A stretch of 64,000 nucleotides of DNA from PHAA01 sp022706565 (GCA_040769385.1 JAXGLD010000003.1:372001-436000), one strand, 5' to 3'; positions 34,084-43,510 are shown, counted from the stretch's first letter. Notes: generated by a model not told the origin, from the letters alone. A program made the numbers and translations.

Positions 34084-34806
34084 TTAATTATTATAGTTTT
34101 CGCGCATTGCGAACAGCCGGGCCGAAAGCAGTCCCAGAATGAACAAAGAGGCAAAATCCAAAGTGATGATGGCTATTTCAAAAATGTATTCCCGGCTTAT
34201 ACCATATATGGCGGTAATTACGGCCAGCGAAATAATGGCCAGTAAAAAGTTTAGCACCGCCGTCCACCGCAAGGCCCCTTTTACCTTACCCCTCCCCGCA
34301 AATACCGGAGCCAAAAACAGGATGGCGACTGCCATCAGCAGGTAACCGGCTTCTTCCAGAGCAATAAAAATCCCATGGGGATTGTATTGGGACAAAAGGG
34401 CAATTCCCTCTAGTTCCCCATTTAAAAGACTGGGCTGGATAACGGTGAGCTGTACAAAATAATCGGTAAACAAGATTCCTGCGGCCATGGCACCGAATAT
34501 TAAGGCGATCCTGCTAAACACCTTTCTGCCGGGAGCAGCATACTGATCGATTGTCGCCAAATAGACGATGAAGATCAACATCATCAATAGGGCAGGATAC
34601 ATCCAGTAATAATCCCGCGGGAAACGCTCCAGGATGTTGGTATATGGATATAGAATCCGCTGGCCGGCAGCCAACGGTCCGGAAAGCGGCGGTGTCATGA
34701 AAGCTACCGCGAAAGTAAACAGGGTCACCACGGACAAGGATATAGAACTAATGATACCTACTCTCCGCAACGATGGATCACGCAGATCTTCCTTGGCAGA
34801 ATTCAC
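34084..34806 (-). CDS. Polytopic membrane protein of unknown function
   Basis: A 240-aa protein with six hydrophobic helices (e.g. IISSISLSVVTLFTFAVAFM, YPALLMMLIFIVYLATI, VLNFLLAIISLAVITAI). Starts at GTG 34806. The overall pattern is like DUF4386-type or related uncharacterised membrane proteins; no conserved catalytic motif is evident. Convergent with the preceding kinase gene. Confidence 0.7.
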   Translation of the reverse strand: MNSAKEDLRDPSLRRVGIISSISLSVVTLFTFAVAFMTPPLSGPLAAGQRILYPYTNILERFPRDYYWMYPALLMMLIFIVYLATIDQYAAPGRKVFSRIALIFGAMAAGILFTDYFVQLTVIQPSLLNGELEGIALLSQYNPHGIFIALEEAGYLLMAVAILFLAPVFAGRGKVKGALRWTAVLNFLLAIISLAVITAIYGISREYIFEIAIITLDFASLFILGLLSARLFAMRENYNN

Positions 34807-35021
34807 GTTACATCACTCCATTTCATCTGATCACTTCCTCCTATCTTAACTCAATATGAGTCCGCTTATAATGATCCAACCCATATTTCCCATCTCTATA
34901 TAGGAGCCAGGATTCAAGCGCACTACAACAATCAATCTCATTTATGTAAGCCGATTCAGAGGAATCAAATTCAGCCATTCGGTAAAAAATATGGTCATTG
35001 TAATAATGAAAGGAGGGAAAA

Positions 35022-35408
35022 TTGTTGAACCATCTGCCGTCCATTATCAGTAAATTGGTCCTTGTGGCCTTAGTGTTGTATTTCGTGCTGGGTATGGGGT
35101 ACGGGGTCGATATGAGCTCGATTCTGCTGCTCAGCGCGCTGGTTACAGGCCTTGCTTACCTGGTTGGCGACCTGTTAATCCTGCCGGCAGCTACTAAAGC
35201 TACCCATGAAATGACGGGAAACCTGATCGCGGCAGCGGCTGATTTTGGTCTGGTCTTTCTGACACTTTGGCTGGCAGGACGCTACTTCATTGGCGATAAT
35301 ATCGACTGGGTGACAGCTTCACTCATATCGGCAGCTATTATTGGCGTATGTGAAATTATTTTCCATCGCCTGATCAGGGGTCTAACCATCAAACAGGTGC
35401 AGACCTAA
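35022..35408 (+). CDS. DUF2512 (YndM-like) membrane protein
   Basis: A 128-aa protein with four hydrophobic helices (LVLVALVLYFVLGMGYG, LLLSALVTGLAYLVGDLLIL, DFGLVFLTLWLAGRYF, LISAAIIGVCEIIFHRLI). This matches the DUF2512/YndM family found in spore-forming Firmicutes. TTG 35022 or 35025 behind AGGAGGG. The next two genes are spore-coat-like, consistent with a sporulation setting. Confidence 0.75.
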   Translation: MLNHLPSIISKLVLVALVLYFVLGMGYGVDMSSILLLSALVTGLAYLVGDLLILPAATKATHEMTGNLIAAAADFGLVFLTLWLAGRYFIGDNIDWVTASLISAAIIGVCEIIFHRLIRGLTIKQVQT

Positions 35409-35468
35409 GATTTAACCGCGCTTCTAACAGAATTCTAATGCGTAAAAAATTTGTTAAGGGGGAAAAAC

Positions 35469-35684
35469 ATGCGTAATTTAACCCAGAGTGAACTCCTTTC
35501 GCTCAACCAGCTATTAACCATGGAGGTTTACGGTTTGGCAGTAGCCCGGGCGGTAGGCAAGACAGTCAGTGATGAAAAACTGCAAGACTTGGTACAAGAT
35601 GGGATGGATACCAGCGAAGCCAGAATTCGCACCATACAGCAGTTTTTGAACGAGAATCAAATTGTGCAGGGAGGGACCCAATAA
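35469..35684 (+). CDS. Small coat-associated protein, CotF-like pair partner
   Basis: A 71-aa helical protein (MRNLTQSELLSLNQLLTMEV...). ATG 35469 lies behind AAGGGGGG. Its stop overlaps the ATG of the CotF-family gene by one base. Small helical partners of this kind commonly precede cotF-like genes; it may form a complex with it. Confidence 0.7.
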   Translation: MRNLTQSELLSLNQLLTMEVYGLAVARAVGKTVSDEKLQDLVQDGMDTSEARIRTIQQFLNENQIVQGGTQ

Positions 35685-35986
35685 TGGGCGATATATTAAG
35701 CAACTTTTTCAGCCAGGCCACCGATAGCGCCACTGATCAGACTCTTGCCTACAGTGCCATGTCATCCGCAGCTGGGGGCGCAGGAGCTTATCTGGCCGCC
35801 ACGCTGCAAGCCAGCACTCCAGAATTACGGGCTATTTTGGAAGGCTTTACCCAGCAGAAGATAGCTGAGCACAGTAGTATCAGCGCCTACATGATGAACA
35901 AAGGATGGATGAGCCCCTATTCTGATCCTGTACAACAGTTGGAGACCACTTATAAGCAGGCCAGCTCGGTAATAAATCAACACTAA
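35684..35986 (+). CDS. CotF-family spore coat protein
   Basis: A 100-aa protein whose C-terminal half (LRAILEGFTQQKIAEHSSIS, then AYMMNKGWMSPYSDPVQQL) is the coat-F signature. It would be made in the mother cell and deposited on the forespore, supporting a sporulating host. Translation is coupled to the preceding frame (TAATG). A terminator follows. Confidence 0.85.
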   Translation: MGDILSNFFSQATDSATDQTLAYSAMSSAAGGAGAYLAATLQASTPELRAILEGFTQQKIAEHSSISAYMMNKGWMSPYSDPVQQLETTYKQASSVINQH

Positions 35987-36005
35987 AATAATCACTACGA
36001 TACAT

Positions 36006-36038
36006 GACTACCCGCCTATGCGGGTAGTCGAATTTTTT
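36006..36038 (+). terminator. Terminator after the CotF gene
   Basis: GACTACCCG-CCTAT-GCGGGTAGTC followed by GAATTTTTT. Confidence 0.9.
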
Positions 36039-36044
36039 ATGGCC

Positions 36045-36070
36045 TGTCAACAACCCCGTCCCCGCGACAC
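36045..36070 (+). repeat. Family B repeat copy
   Basis: CTGTCAACAACCCCGTCCCC then GCGACAC, followed by a second half-copy CGCGTCCCCGCG. Confidence 0.8.
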
Positions 36071-36178
36071 CCGCGTCCCCGCGCCCCCCCCGGGACACTC
36101 TTCCTTTTTCCACCAAATGGGATATACTGCTTTTAGGATAATGGCGAAAAATTGGAGGGAATTTTGGGGAGATGTTGG

Positions 36179-37378
36179 ATGGCTGATAAAAACGTGAACG
36201 ATAGAGAGCAATACATACGTGAACTCGAAGAAAGAATAGCCCAGCTGGAACTGGAAAACCGCAGATTGCTGAAAAGTGAGGAGAGTTCTTCCATTAACAT
36301 CTCCCCATTAAAGAAAGCGGAAGAGAATCTGAAAATATCGGAAGAGAAATTCTCCAAAGCCTTTCACAACAGCAAGGCACTAATGGGTATATCAAGGCTT
36401 ATAGATGGTGTTTTCGTTGACGTTAATAAGGCGTGTGCAGAAACTCTCGGGTATGAGCGGGAAGAGATTATTGGCAAGAGCGCATTGGAATTGGATGTTT
36501 GGGCAGAACCAGTGCAAAGACAACTAATGACGGAGCAACTTGACCAATACGGGTATCTGACTAATTTTGCATCTAAATATAGGAAAAGGTCCGGCGAGGT
36601 TGGGTATGTCTTATCGTCCAGCAATATTATCAGCATAAATGATGAGAAACATATATTGGTTACGGCGATAGATATAACTGAAATGAGGAGATATGAAAAC
36701 GAGATCAGGAGATTGGATTCGCTCAATCTCATTGGTCAGATGGCGGCCGGCGTGGCGCATGAGATAAGGAACCCAATGACCGCTATCAAGGGTTTTCTCC
36801 AGTTGTTCCATGAGCAATATAAGTATCAGGAAGATAGGGAAGCTATCGAAATAATGATCGAGGAGCTTGACCGAATAAATGATATTATTACGGCTTTTTT
36901 AACCATCTCGCAAAAGAACCACCATCGAACAAAATTAATGAGCCTCAATGAATGTATTGGCGGCGTACTTCAGCTAATAGTTGCGGATGCCGTGCAAAAC
37001 GATGTATTTCTTGATACCCAGTTGGAACCTACCCCTGACATTATGATTGATAAAGGGGAAATTAAACAGCTGGTCCTGAACCTCACCCGCAATGCGATAC
37101 AGGCGATGCCATCAGGAGGCACTTTGACCGTTCACACATTCGAGGATGTGAATGGGGTGAATCTCGTGGTTCGGGATGAAGGCGGCGGCATACCTCCGGA
37201 GATATTCGATAAAATAGGGACTCCATTCCTTACTACTAAGGATAATGGCACTGGATTGGGACTTGGGGTCTGCTACAGCATCGCGGAAAGACACAATGCC
37301 AGGATTACGGTCGATACCAGTTCTGAAGGAACTAGCTTTCATGTAACCTTTCCGTTGTCACGGGGACGGGGTTGTTGA
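36179..37378 (+). CDS. PAS-domain histidine kinase 2
   Basis: A 399-aa sister of the kinase at 32521, with one PAS domain instead of two. ATG 36179 (MADKNVNDREQYIRELEERI) is used because GGGGAG lies about 7 bases upstream. A short coiled coil precedes the PAS domain; H box AAGVAHEIRNPMTAIKGFLQ, N box LTRNAIQAMPSGG and G2 GTGLGLGVCYSIAERH are intact. The last codons and the stop are formed by a family B repeat (SRGRGC end), so its natural C-terminus has been replaced. Probably cytoplasmic, in a Spo0-type phosphorelay by analogy. Confidence 0.9.
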   Translation: MADKNVNDREQYIRELEERIAQLELENRRLLKSEESSSINISPLKKAEENLKISEEKFSKAFHNSKALMGISRLIDGVFVDVNKACAETLGYEREEIIGKSALELDVWAEPVQRQLMTEQLDQYGYLTNFASKYRKRSGEVGYVLSSSNIISINDEKHILVTAIDITEMRRYENEIRRLDSLNLIGQMAAGVAHEIRNPMTAIKGFLQLFHEQYKYQEDREAIEIMIEELDRINDIITAFLTISQKNHHRTKLMSLNECIGGVLQLIVADAVQNDVFLDTQLEPTPDIMIDKGEIKQLVLNLTRNAIQAMPSGGTLTVHTFEDVNGVNLVVRDEGGGIPPEIFDKIGTPFLTTKDNGTGLGLGVCYSIAERHNARITVDTSSEGTSFHVTFPLSRGRGC

Positions 37379-37382
37379 CAAC
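37357..37382 (-). repeat. Family B repeat copy, overlapping the kinase 2 stop
   Basis: GTCACGGGGACGGGGTTG then TTGACAAC. The TGA inside TTGTTGACAAC terminates the kinase gene. Confidence 0.9.
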
Positions 37383-37429
37383 ATTTGAAGCCGAAGAGTG
37401 TCACGGGGCTGCTCCCGTTGCTTCCCAAC

Positions 37430-37474
37430 CCGATACTTTACCCCCAATAACTTGGGGACAGGCCCCAAGTTATT
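37430..37474 (-). repeat. REP palindrome copy, minus orientation
   Basis: Tail CCGATACTTTACCCCC precedes the core AATAACTTGGGGACAGG then CCCCAAGTTATT. Confidence 0.9.
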
Positions 37475-37630
37475 CGGTGCAAAATGTCGGGATATTGAAG
37501 GAGTGGCGCCGGTTTGCGGGATTTTTAAAATACTAACTTGGAGACAGTCCAGTGTTTTCCTTTATTCCCGCATCTGGCTTAAAATAAGGGTAGTATCAAC
37601 ATTATTAATAGAAGTATTGGAGGGTTGATT

Positions 37631-37951
37631 ATGCTCATAGATGTGCTTAACCAGGAGGAAAGAGAGAAATGCATGCAATTGTTCAGTCAGATTGTCAAGG
37701 TCGACGATGATAATAATGACTACGAACAAGAGGTATTGGAAAGATACGCGATGGAGTTAGGTCTGACTTCGCTTCCCGATATCACGGATTCTATTGAGGA
37801 TCTGATTGATTATTTCGCTGCCAAGTCCGACTCCATTAAACAGACAGTTTATTCTGAGGTATGCCGACTGATCAAGGCTGATGAAGATATAAAGCCCGAA
37901 GAGCAACAAGTGCTTGACAATATGATACGGAAGTTCGATATCGAGCCGTAA
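37631..37951 (+). CDS. TerB-like domain protein
   Basis: A 106-aa helical protein from ATG 37631 behind TTGGAGGG. Acid-rich helices (EREKCMQLFSQIVKVDDDNN, YSEVCRLIKADEDIKPEEQQ) with the D-(x)-KPEE(Q/E) pattern resemble the TerB/DjlA-N family, which binds metal ions or acts as a cytoplasmic co-factor. Specific role unknown. Confidence 0.6.
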   Translation: MLIDVLNQEEREKCMQLFSQIVKVDDDNNDYEQEVLERYAMELGLTSLPDITDSIEDLIDYFAAKSDSIKQTVYSEVCRLIKADEDIKPEEQQVLDNMIRKFDIEP

Positions 37952-38023
37952 TCAGCATTATCTCCCGAACAGTATGCCGGGGAGGTTTTGAATTTATTAG
38001 GAAAGCTTTGGTTGGATTCAAGA

Positions 38024-38052
38024 GGTTGTCAACAACCCCGTCCCCGTGACAC
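38024..38052 (+). repeat. Family B repeat copy
   Basis: GGTTGTCAACAACCCCGTCC then CCGTGACAC. Confidence 0.85.
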
Positions 38053-38054
38053 AA

Positions 38055-38283
38055 GTGAGGTTTTTGAGTTTATTTGGAATGAACAGTACTACTACGGTCG
38101 TTAGTATCATAAAAGTTGACCACCAGGATTGTTAACTGACCACTAGGGTTGGAAATGGCACTCCAGGTGCTGCCCCGCTCCTGCCGGGAGAGCTGAAGAA
38201 CCAAAAGGCTCAGAACGGCAAATGACCTATTGAAATACCTGCTGGTCCATTTTGGGGGCAAGCAAGTGTTACGGGGAGGAGAG
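38055..38283. other. Intergenic; possible IS remnant
   Basis: GTTGACCACCAGGATTGTTAACTGACCACTAGGGTTGG-type sequence (about 38113-38150), cut into two similar halves, recalls the ends of insertion elements of the IS21 kind. No transposase frame remains. Otherwise nothing is identified. Confidence 0.3.
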
Positions 38284-38727
38284 ATGATGGCTGCACTTCA
38301 GGTTGAGAACAGGGGGATCGAAGACGATCTGTTTAATACTTTGGTTTCACTATTCCAGACTGTACCGAGCTTTAAGAGCTTCGGCTTTTCCTTCGTCTAC
38401 CTGGATCATGGGCGAGTCGGGATGGAAATGGCGGCGGGTCCTGAGTATGCCAACCATATAGGTACAGCCCACGGTGGCATAACTGGAGCTCTGCTTGATA
38501 CGGTCATCGGAGTGTCGGCATGGTCCATGAACTTCAATGTAGTGACATTGGAGATGAATCTAAACTATATTGCTCCACTGAAAATTGGAGAGACTGTAAA
38601 GGCCGAGGGCTGGGTGATCCATGCCGGACGAACCAGCGTCATAGCAGAAGGAGAGATCCGCAGCCAGGCAGGCAAACTTATTGCCAAGGGCAGGATCACC
38701 TATTACCGGACCGGTACATTTATCTGA
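38284..38727 (+). CDS. PaaI-family hotdog thioesterase
   Basis: A 147-aa hotdog-fold protein that probably hydrolyses an acyl-CoA thioester. The family motif HGGITGALLDTVIG follows NHIGTA, and the C-terminal GETVKAEGWVIHAGRTS strand is typical. ATG 38284 or 38287 follows GGGGAGGAG. Single gene; a hairpin with GGAAGCACGGGGA ends follows the stop. Confidence 0.88.
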   Translation: MMAALQVENRGIEDDLFNTLVSLFQTVPSFKSFGFSFVYLDHGRVGMEMAAGPEYANHIGTAHGGITGALLDTVIGVSAWSMNFNVVTLEMNLNYIAPLKIGETVKAEGWVIHAGRTSVIAEGEIRSQAGKLIAKGRITYYRTGTFI

Positions 38728-38756
38728 GGAAGCACGGGGATAGTCCCCGTGCTTCC
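38728..38756. repeat. Family D palindrome (GGAAGCACGGGGA...)
   Basis: GGAAGCACGGGGATAGTCCC then CGTGCTTCC; a perfect inverted repeat one base past the thioesterase stop. It could double as a terminator. Confidence 0.8.
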
Positions 38757-38820
38757 ATATTATCGCGTTTAGTCTTTGTAATCGGGGCAGACCGGTGCCC
38801 CGCGTCCCCAGGCTTCCTTC

Positions 38821-39591
38821 TTAAGCCGGCCCGGGGAATTTGTCGGTGAGAAATTCGGCTATGGCGGCAATGGTCTCGGCTGGTTTTTCCAGCATGAGGT
38901 AGTGGCCAGCCGAAGGTACTATTTTCAGGACCGCTCCGGGGATGTTTTCTTGCAGGTACTGGGAGTTTTTCGCCGGGGTCATCTTATCCTGGTCACCCAC
39001 CAGAATCAGCACCGGTATTTTAATCTGATCCAGCTGGGCGGCGACATTATAATTGTTGCAGGCGGTGAAATCGGCATGGAGCTGGGGCTGGGGCACCTGG
39101 CTTAAGCTCTCCAGTTCCGCGGCCAGCCGTTCGGGCGCGAAATCGCGGCCGTAGGCAATCTTAAGGAAGCCGGTGTCGAAGGTGCCCTGGGCTAGCTGTT
39201 CCAGCATGGTCGGATTGACCGGCATGCGGGCACCGGATCCGATCAGCACCAGGCCGTCTGCCGATTGCGGGTAGGTCAGGGCGGTCTGCAGAGCAATGCT
39301 GCCCCCCATGGAATGGCCCACCAGAATCCAAGGCCGGGGGAAACTGTTGGCGGCCAGGAAATCGTGGATGGACTGGGCATAGGCCTCGACCTCTGCGACC
39401 GGGTTACCCGGTGACGCACCATGCCCCATCAGGTCCAAGGCGATGTGGGTGAAACCGTTGATGCTGCTTTCCATCAATGGGGCCCATTTGAGGTGACTGC
39501 CTCCCGCCCCGTGGATAAAGATCAGGCTGCCCCTGGATGTACCGGCCGGGGCCTCGACTGCCTGGTAAAACAGATTGCCTGCTGCGGTCAT
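38821..39591 (-). CDS. Alpha/beta-hydrolase
   Basis: A 256-aa esterase/lipase-type enzyme. Catalytic triad: Ser in GHSMGGS (about residue 94), Asp in LVGDQDKMTP, His in AGHYLML; the oxyanion strand is FIHGAGGSH. ATG follows AAAGGAGG. Substrate not deducible; the family includes carboxylesterases and C-C hydrolases. Convergent with the thioesterase. Confidence 0.88.
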   Translation of the reverse strand: MTAAGNLFYQAVEAPAGTSRGSLIFIHGAGGSHLKWAPLMESSINGFTHIALDLMGHGASPGNPVAEVEAYAQSIHDFLAANSFPRPWILVGHSMGGSIALQTALTYPQSADGLVLIGSGARMPVNPTMLEQLAQGTFDTGFLKIAYGRDFAPERLAAELESLSQVPQPQLHADFTACNNYNVAAQLDQIKIPVLILVGDQDKMTPAKNSQYLQENIPGAVLKIVPSAGHYLMLEKPAETIAAIAEFLTDKFPGPA

Positions 39592-39761
39592 AATCCAACC
39601 TCCTTTTTACCTTCATATTAGTTATTATCGCTTGCTTCCATATTTACACATCCCGGGCAATTTTTCCAGACACAAGAGAGGCAAGAGACATGTTTGTCTT
39701 TTGTCCGTCTCTCATTATTCCTGAATGCCCAATTCTAGGGCGCGGATGGAGCTGGCAGGAT

Positions 39762-39808
39762 GCAATAACTTGGGGCCTGTCCCCAAGTTATTGGGGGTAA
39801 AGTATCGG
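39762..39808 (+). repeat. REP palindrome copy
   Basis: CAATAACTTGGGGCCTG then TCCCCAAGTTATT and tail GGGGGTAAAGTATCGG. Confidence 0.9.
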
Positions 39809-39896
39809 AATATGGTGCGGTGTTGCTGGTTGGATTGAGCGGAGGGGAGCGAAAACTAAGGTTATTGATGGGTTTCTGGCGGGGAATAGGCGGCGG

Positions 39897-40505
39897 TTAC
39901 CGCGAGCGGATCGACCTGCTGCGGATGATGCGCGGGGGGCGGGGTTTGGCGGACGGAGTCGGGGCGTTGAGCAGCTCCCGCAGGATGGATAGGGCGTTGA
40001 TGAGATCCTGGGCGCTGTTGTCAGGGGGCGGGGCAAAATCACAGGCGATCTCCATGCCCAGGAAATAGGCCTGGCGGGCGGTTTTGATATTGCTGAACAG
40101 GGGCAAATGCAAACCGGAACGTAATTGTATAGATGGCTCATCTCCGGGGAGCAGTCGCTTTATCCTCTCCAAATCCACGTATCCGTAGGCGGAGTCACCG
40201 GGCACCCGCCGTTTACGCATCTTGAAGGGAACAAACACCCGTCCGTCGGGCAGATAGAAATGCAGCACGATGTGTCGGTAATAACGGTCCCGCAGCAATT
40301 TGGCCTGCGCCCGTAAATCGACTGCGTAACATCTGGCCAGGGCGCGCTTGACACTCTCGACCTGCCGCAGGTCGCACCCCTCCAATTGGCTGTCCGGATC
40401 ATTTCCCGCATAGATCAACCTGGTAGCACTGCCCCGGTCACCGTAAATGGGGTAGAATGCCACCAGCTGTTCGTGAATTTCCTCGATCTTCGTGATTATC
40501 ACCAA
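39897..40505 (-). CDS. Hypothetical protein, 202 aa
   Basis: Soluble protein beginning VIITKIEEIHEQLVAFYPIY, with a basic middle (KMRKRRVPGDSAYGYVDLER) and a Pro/Arg/Ser-rich end (PRPPRIIRSRSIRSR). Start at TTG 40505 or GTG 40502; the ribosome site (AGAAAGGA) is moderate. No domain recognised. It stands alone on the minus strand between a REP and the AAA ATPase gene. Confidence 0.6.
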   Translation of the reverse strand: MVIITKIEEIHEQLVAFYPIYGDRGSATRLIYAGNDPDSQLEGCDLRQVESVKRALARCYAVDLRAQAKLLRDRYYRHIVLHFYLPDGRVFVPFKMRKRRVPGDSAYGYVDLERIKRLLPGDEPSIQLRSGLHLPLFSNIKTARQAYFLGMEIACDFAPPPDNSAQDLINALSILRELLNAPTPSAKPRPPRIIRSRSIRSR

Positions 40506-40719
40506 TCCTTTCTGCCGTGCGGCTCATTACAACAAAAAAATCCCTGTGTATAGCCTATTATAACACAAAAGGAACGAATGTTCGTAAAAAAGAAAGCGAG
40601 GGTTTCCGTGCTGCTCCCTTCTGGATTCAAAATGGGGTATTATGAGCATGAGTTGTCACGAGCGGGCATCTGGGTACTTCCCTTTGCATCCGCGACAAAA
40701 GACGAGAGAGGGTTTCAAT

Positions 40720-41448
40720 TTGGATCCATATTTGAGGCGGGTTGAACTGCTGCGCGACCAGGTGGAGTCTTTTGATATCTATCCTTATTGTTTGGCAGCG
40801 GTTCGGCACCTGACGGAAATAGAGTTTCATCCCAAGGTCACTTACATTGTTGGCGAAAATGGGACAGGCAAATCGACTGTTCTGGAAGCGCTGGCGGTTG
40901 CCTGGGGGTTCAACCCCGAGGGCGGCAGCCGGAACTTCAATTTCTCCACGCGATCTTCGCATTCCGGCTTACATGAATGTCTGCGTTTGATAAGGGGAGC
41001 CAGGAAACCGCGGGACGGGTTCTTTCTTCGGGCTGAGAGTTTCTATAACCTCGCGACCAACCTTGAGGAATTGGGGGGTGGGTTAATCAACTCCTATGGG
41101 GGGCGGTCGCTGCATGATCAGTCTCACGGGGAGGCTTTTCTGGCCACGTTTTTGAACCGGTTTAACGGGTGGGGGCTGTACATTTTGGATGAGCCGGAAT
41201 CGGCGCTGTCACCGCTGCGGCAAATGTCTTTGCTGGCCAGGATGCATCAGCTGGTCTTACAGGACTCGCAGTTCATTATCGCCACCCATTCTCCTATTGT
41301 TTTGGCATATCCCGAGGCGGCTATATACCAGTTGACGTCAACCGGCTTCGCCCGCGCGGTTTATGAGGATACGGAACCCTATAAGGTAATGAAAGACTTC
41401 ATCGACAACCGGGCCAAGATGCTGGAGATCCTCCTGCAGCCTGAGTGA
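40720..41448 (+). CDS. AAA/SMC-type ATPase
   Basis: A 242-aa P-loop ATPase; TTG 40720 (MDPYLRRVELL) is preferred because homologues of this type start with a short Y-L-R-(R/K)-(V/I) strand, though the frame is open to 40642. Walker A GENGTGKST, signature-like GGRSLHDQSHGEAFLATFLN and Walker B LYILDEPESALSPLRQ are intact, followed by an H-loop IIATHSPIV. The family (AAA_21/AAA_23, COG3910-like) is often near nucleases or toxins; none is next to it here. Role unknown. Confidence 0.75.
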   Translation: MDPYLRRVELLRDQVESFDIYPYCLAAVRHLTEIEFHPKVTYIVGENGTGKSTVLEALAVAWGFNPEGGSRNFNFSTRSSHSGLHECLRLIRGARKPRDGFFLRAESFYNLATNLEELGGGLINSYGGRSLHDQSHGEAFLATFLNRFNGWGLYILDEPESALSPLRQMSLLARMHQLVLQDSQFIIATHSPIVLAYPEAAIYQLTSTGFARAVYEDTEPYKVMKDFIDNRAKMLEILLQPE

Positions 41449-41502
41449 GGAAGCGCGGGGGGACCATGAAGACGGTCCTGCCGCCTCTAGTCGACCTGCC
41501 AC

Positions 41503-41548
41503 TTGATACTTTACCCTCAATAACTTGGGGACAGGCCCCAAGTTATTT
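41503..41548 (-). repeat. REP palindrome copy, minus orientation
   Basis: Tail TTGATACTTTACCCTC precedes the core AATAACTTGGGGACAGG then CCCCAAGTTATT. Confidence 0.88.
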
Positions 41549-41748
41549 GCCTCCAACTGATTTCAGCCTGATTTTTTCGTAATTATTATTAGCAAAAGTA
41601 ACAAACCGTTGGTATGGGCGGGTACACCGGGTCTTTATGCCTGGTTATCGGCGTGCCGCGCCATCAAGGTCAACTCTGAAAGGGGGCAGCAGCTGCACTA
41701 CATAATAATGACTAAGTATCGTTTAATTATCAGAGGGGGAGAAGCCAA
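41549..41748. other. Leader of SLH protein A
   Basis: 200 bases with no riboswitch blocks and no clear terminator. Homology to the leader of SLH protein B begins only at 41729, just before the ribosome site. Confidence 0.5.
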
Positions 41749-43392
41749 ATGATCAAACTTCATAGTATGAGAAAAAGATCGATATTATTGTTTACCATGG
41801 TATTCGTATTGACCATGATGTTGGTGCCCATGAGCGCGGCGGCTCAGACTATCTACCCTGATTTGTCCGGTCATGAAGCCCAGGCGACGATTCAAGCCAT
41901 GATAGATAAGGGATATGTGACGGGCTACGAGGATGGCACCTTCAAGCCGGACCAAAACATAAGCAGAGCAGAATTCATGGCGATGATCAGGAGCGCTTTT
42001 GGCGCAGAGATCCCCGCTCCCGTTGATCTCACCGGGGTAGAAGCAATGGCCTGGTATGTGAATGCCTGGTCTGACGGGGACATCGGCAATGGAGAAATTG
42101 CTGGTGCGGAAAATCCGGTTACCAACGAAGAGGCGGCAGTGATATTCGCGCATCTGAAGAGTCTGGTGGCAGACGAAGCGGCGGCGGGCATATTCATTGA
42201 CGCGGATTTGGCCAGTACCTGGAGCCGGGGGGCAATCGGCGCAGTATCCAAGGCCGGCATCATGAAGGGTTATACCGATGGCACTTTCCGGCCGGATCAA
42301 TTTATCAGCCGGGCCGAAGCCTCGACGGCACTGAAGGCCGCCCTGGAATACACAATGATCAAGCCGCTATTTATAGTAAACAATCACTTCAAGCGGGCAC
42401 TGGATATCGAAGGCGTCGACATACTGGGCGAGTCCATTGTGGTCTTCCACAGCAACTTGGAAGGGGCCAAAATCACTTGGAACGGGGTGACCCTCGAGGG
42501 TGTCACCACCGTGCAGGGCACCAATGCCATAAACGTGCCCGCCTTCGTGCCGGGTGAAGTCAATACCTTGTCCATCAGGAAACCCGGACATGGCTCGTTT
42601 AATGCCAGCGATATCGTTTGGGGTGAAACCGGTCCCCAGATCGTGAATGGCGATTTTGAAACCGGCGACTTCGAGGGCTGGCAGGTTGAGATCACAGGCT
42701 CGTTCCCGCAGATACAGAGTGATACCGTGGCGGACGGTGTTTATGCTGCCTACCTTGGGGACGGCGCTGAGGGAATGTACCCGGGCAATGGGGCAGCTGC
42801 CATCAGTCAGGCCATATCCATCTCGGAATGGGGTACGCCGTATTTAAATTTCGATTATATGGTGTCCGGTTCTGATCCGGACCCGGGGTTTGATGGCATG
42901 ACTGTTTACATTGGTGAAGACGAGTTAGCATTATTCTATGCCGATTCCTCTGGCTGGCAGAACGGCCAGTATAGCTTGTCTGATTACGCCGGCCAGGAGG
43001 TCGCATTGCGGATAGAGAGCTGGACGTGGGACGATATGTATGAAGTATATTATTTCGTCGATAATGTATCTCTTTCCTATGGGAGCGCAACCGGAGAAGC
43101 ACCGACTCCGGTTAACGTAACGGCTACCCCGATAAGGTATGGGCAGACGTTGTCAGATTCCATACTAAGCGGCACTTTCCTGGATCAAGACGGGAATGAG
43201 GTCAGCGGGACCCTGACTTGGCTGGAGCCTGATAAAACCGTGGATGGAAGCGGGGCTTATGTCTGTATCTTTACTCCCGATGACGGCGGTAATTACCTGC
43301 TGGTGGCCAATACTGTCAAGGTTAATGCAACTAATGACAGGCATAACCGGACCCATGGCAGAACGGTGCGCGGAACTGCCCGTCCCCACTAA
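41749..43392 (+). CDS. SLH-domain surface protein A
   Basis: A 547-aa exported protein: signal peptide (SILLFTMVFVLTMMLVPMSA), SLH domains in residues ~28-205 (GYVTGYEDGTFKPDQNISRA, the degenerate second repeat around SDGDIGNGE, then KGYTDGTFRPDQFISRAEAS), a beta-rich region with a carbohydrate-binding-like module (about 290-450) and a C-terminal repeat-type domain (VTATPIRYGQTLSDSI). The first ~367 codons appear identical to SLH protein B at 46027; the stretch after codon 367 differs, then similarity returns. The ribosome site is GAGGGGGAG. Its leader carries no riboswitch. Probably anchored to wall polymers. Confidence 0.92.
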   Translation: MIKLHSMRKRSILLFTMVFVLTMMLVPMSAAAQTIYPDLSGHEAQATIQAMIDKGYVTGYEDGTFKPDQNISRAEFMAMIRSAFGAEIPAPVDLTGVEAMAWYVNAWSDGDIGNGEIAGAENPVTNEEAAVIFAHLKSLVADEAAAGIFIDADLASTWSRGAIGAVSKAGIMKGYTDGTFRPDQFISRAEASTALKAALEYTMIKPLFIVNNHFKRALDIEGVDILGESIVVFHSNLEGAKITWNGVTLEGVTTVQGTNAINVPAFVPGEVNTLSIRKPGHGSFNASDIVWGETGPQIVNGDFETGDFEGWQVEITGSFPQIQSDTVADGVYAAYLGDGAEGMYPGNGAAAISQAISISEWGTPYLNFDYMVSGSDPDPGFDGMTVYIGEDELALFYADSSGWQNGQYSLSDYAGQEVALRIESWTWDDMYEVYYFVDNVSLSYGSATGEAPTPVNVTATPIRYGQTLSDSILSGTFLDQDGNEVSGTLTWLEPDKTVDGSGAYVCIFTPDDGGNYLLVANTVKVNATNDRHNRTHGRTVRGTARPH

Positions 43393-43445
43393 AGGAGTGG
43401 AGTGCTGGTAATAGTAAACCAGCCGCATTATCGATAAACCAATAA

Positions 43446-43480
43446 ACCCGGGGCCAGAAAAGTTGGCTCCGGGTTTCTGA
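43446..43480 (+). terminator. Terminator of SLH gene A
   Basis: AAACCCGGGGCC...GGCTCCGGGTTT. Homologous to the one after SLH gene B (47739). Confidence 0.85.
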
Positions 43481-43510
43481 CATCGCGGGGAAAAAGAGGG
43501 ATTTGAGTTG

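Noticed and set aside
40720..41448. AAA ATPase as half of a retron/OLD/Septu-type defence pair
   Set aside because: No nuclease or partner gene lies next to it; the upstream 202-aa hypothetical is on the other strand.
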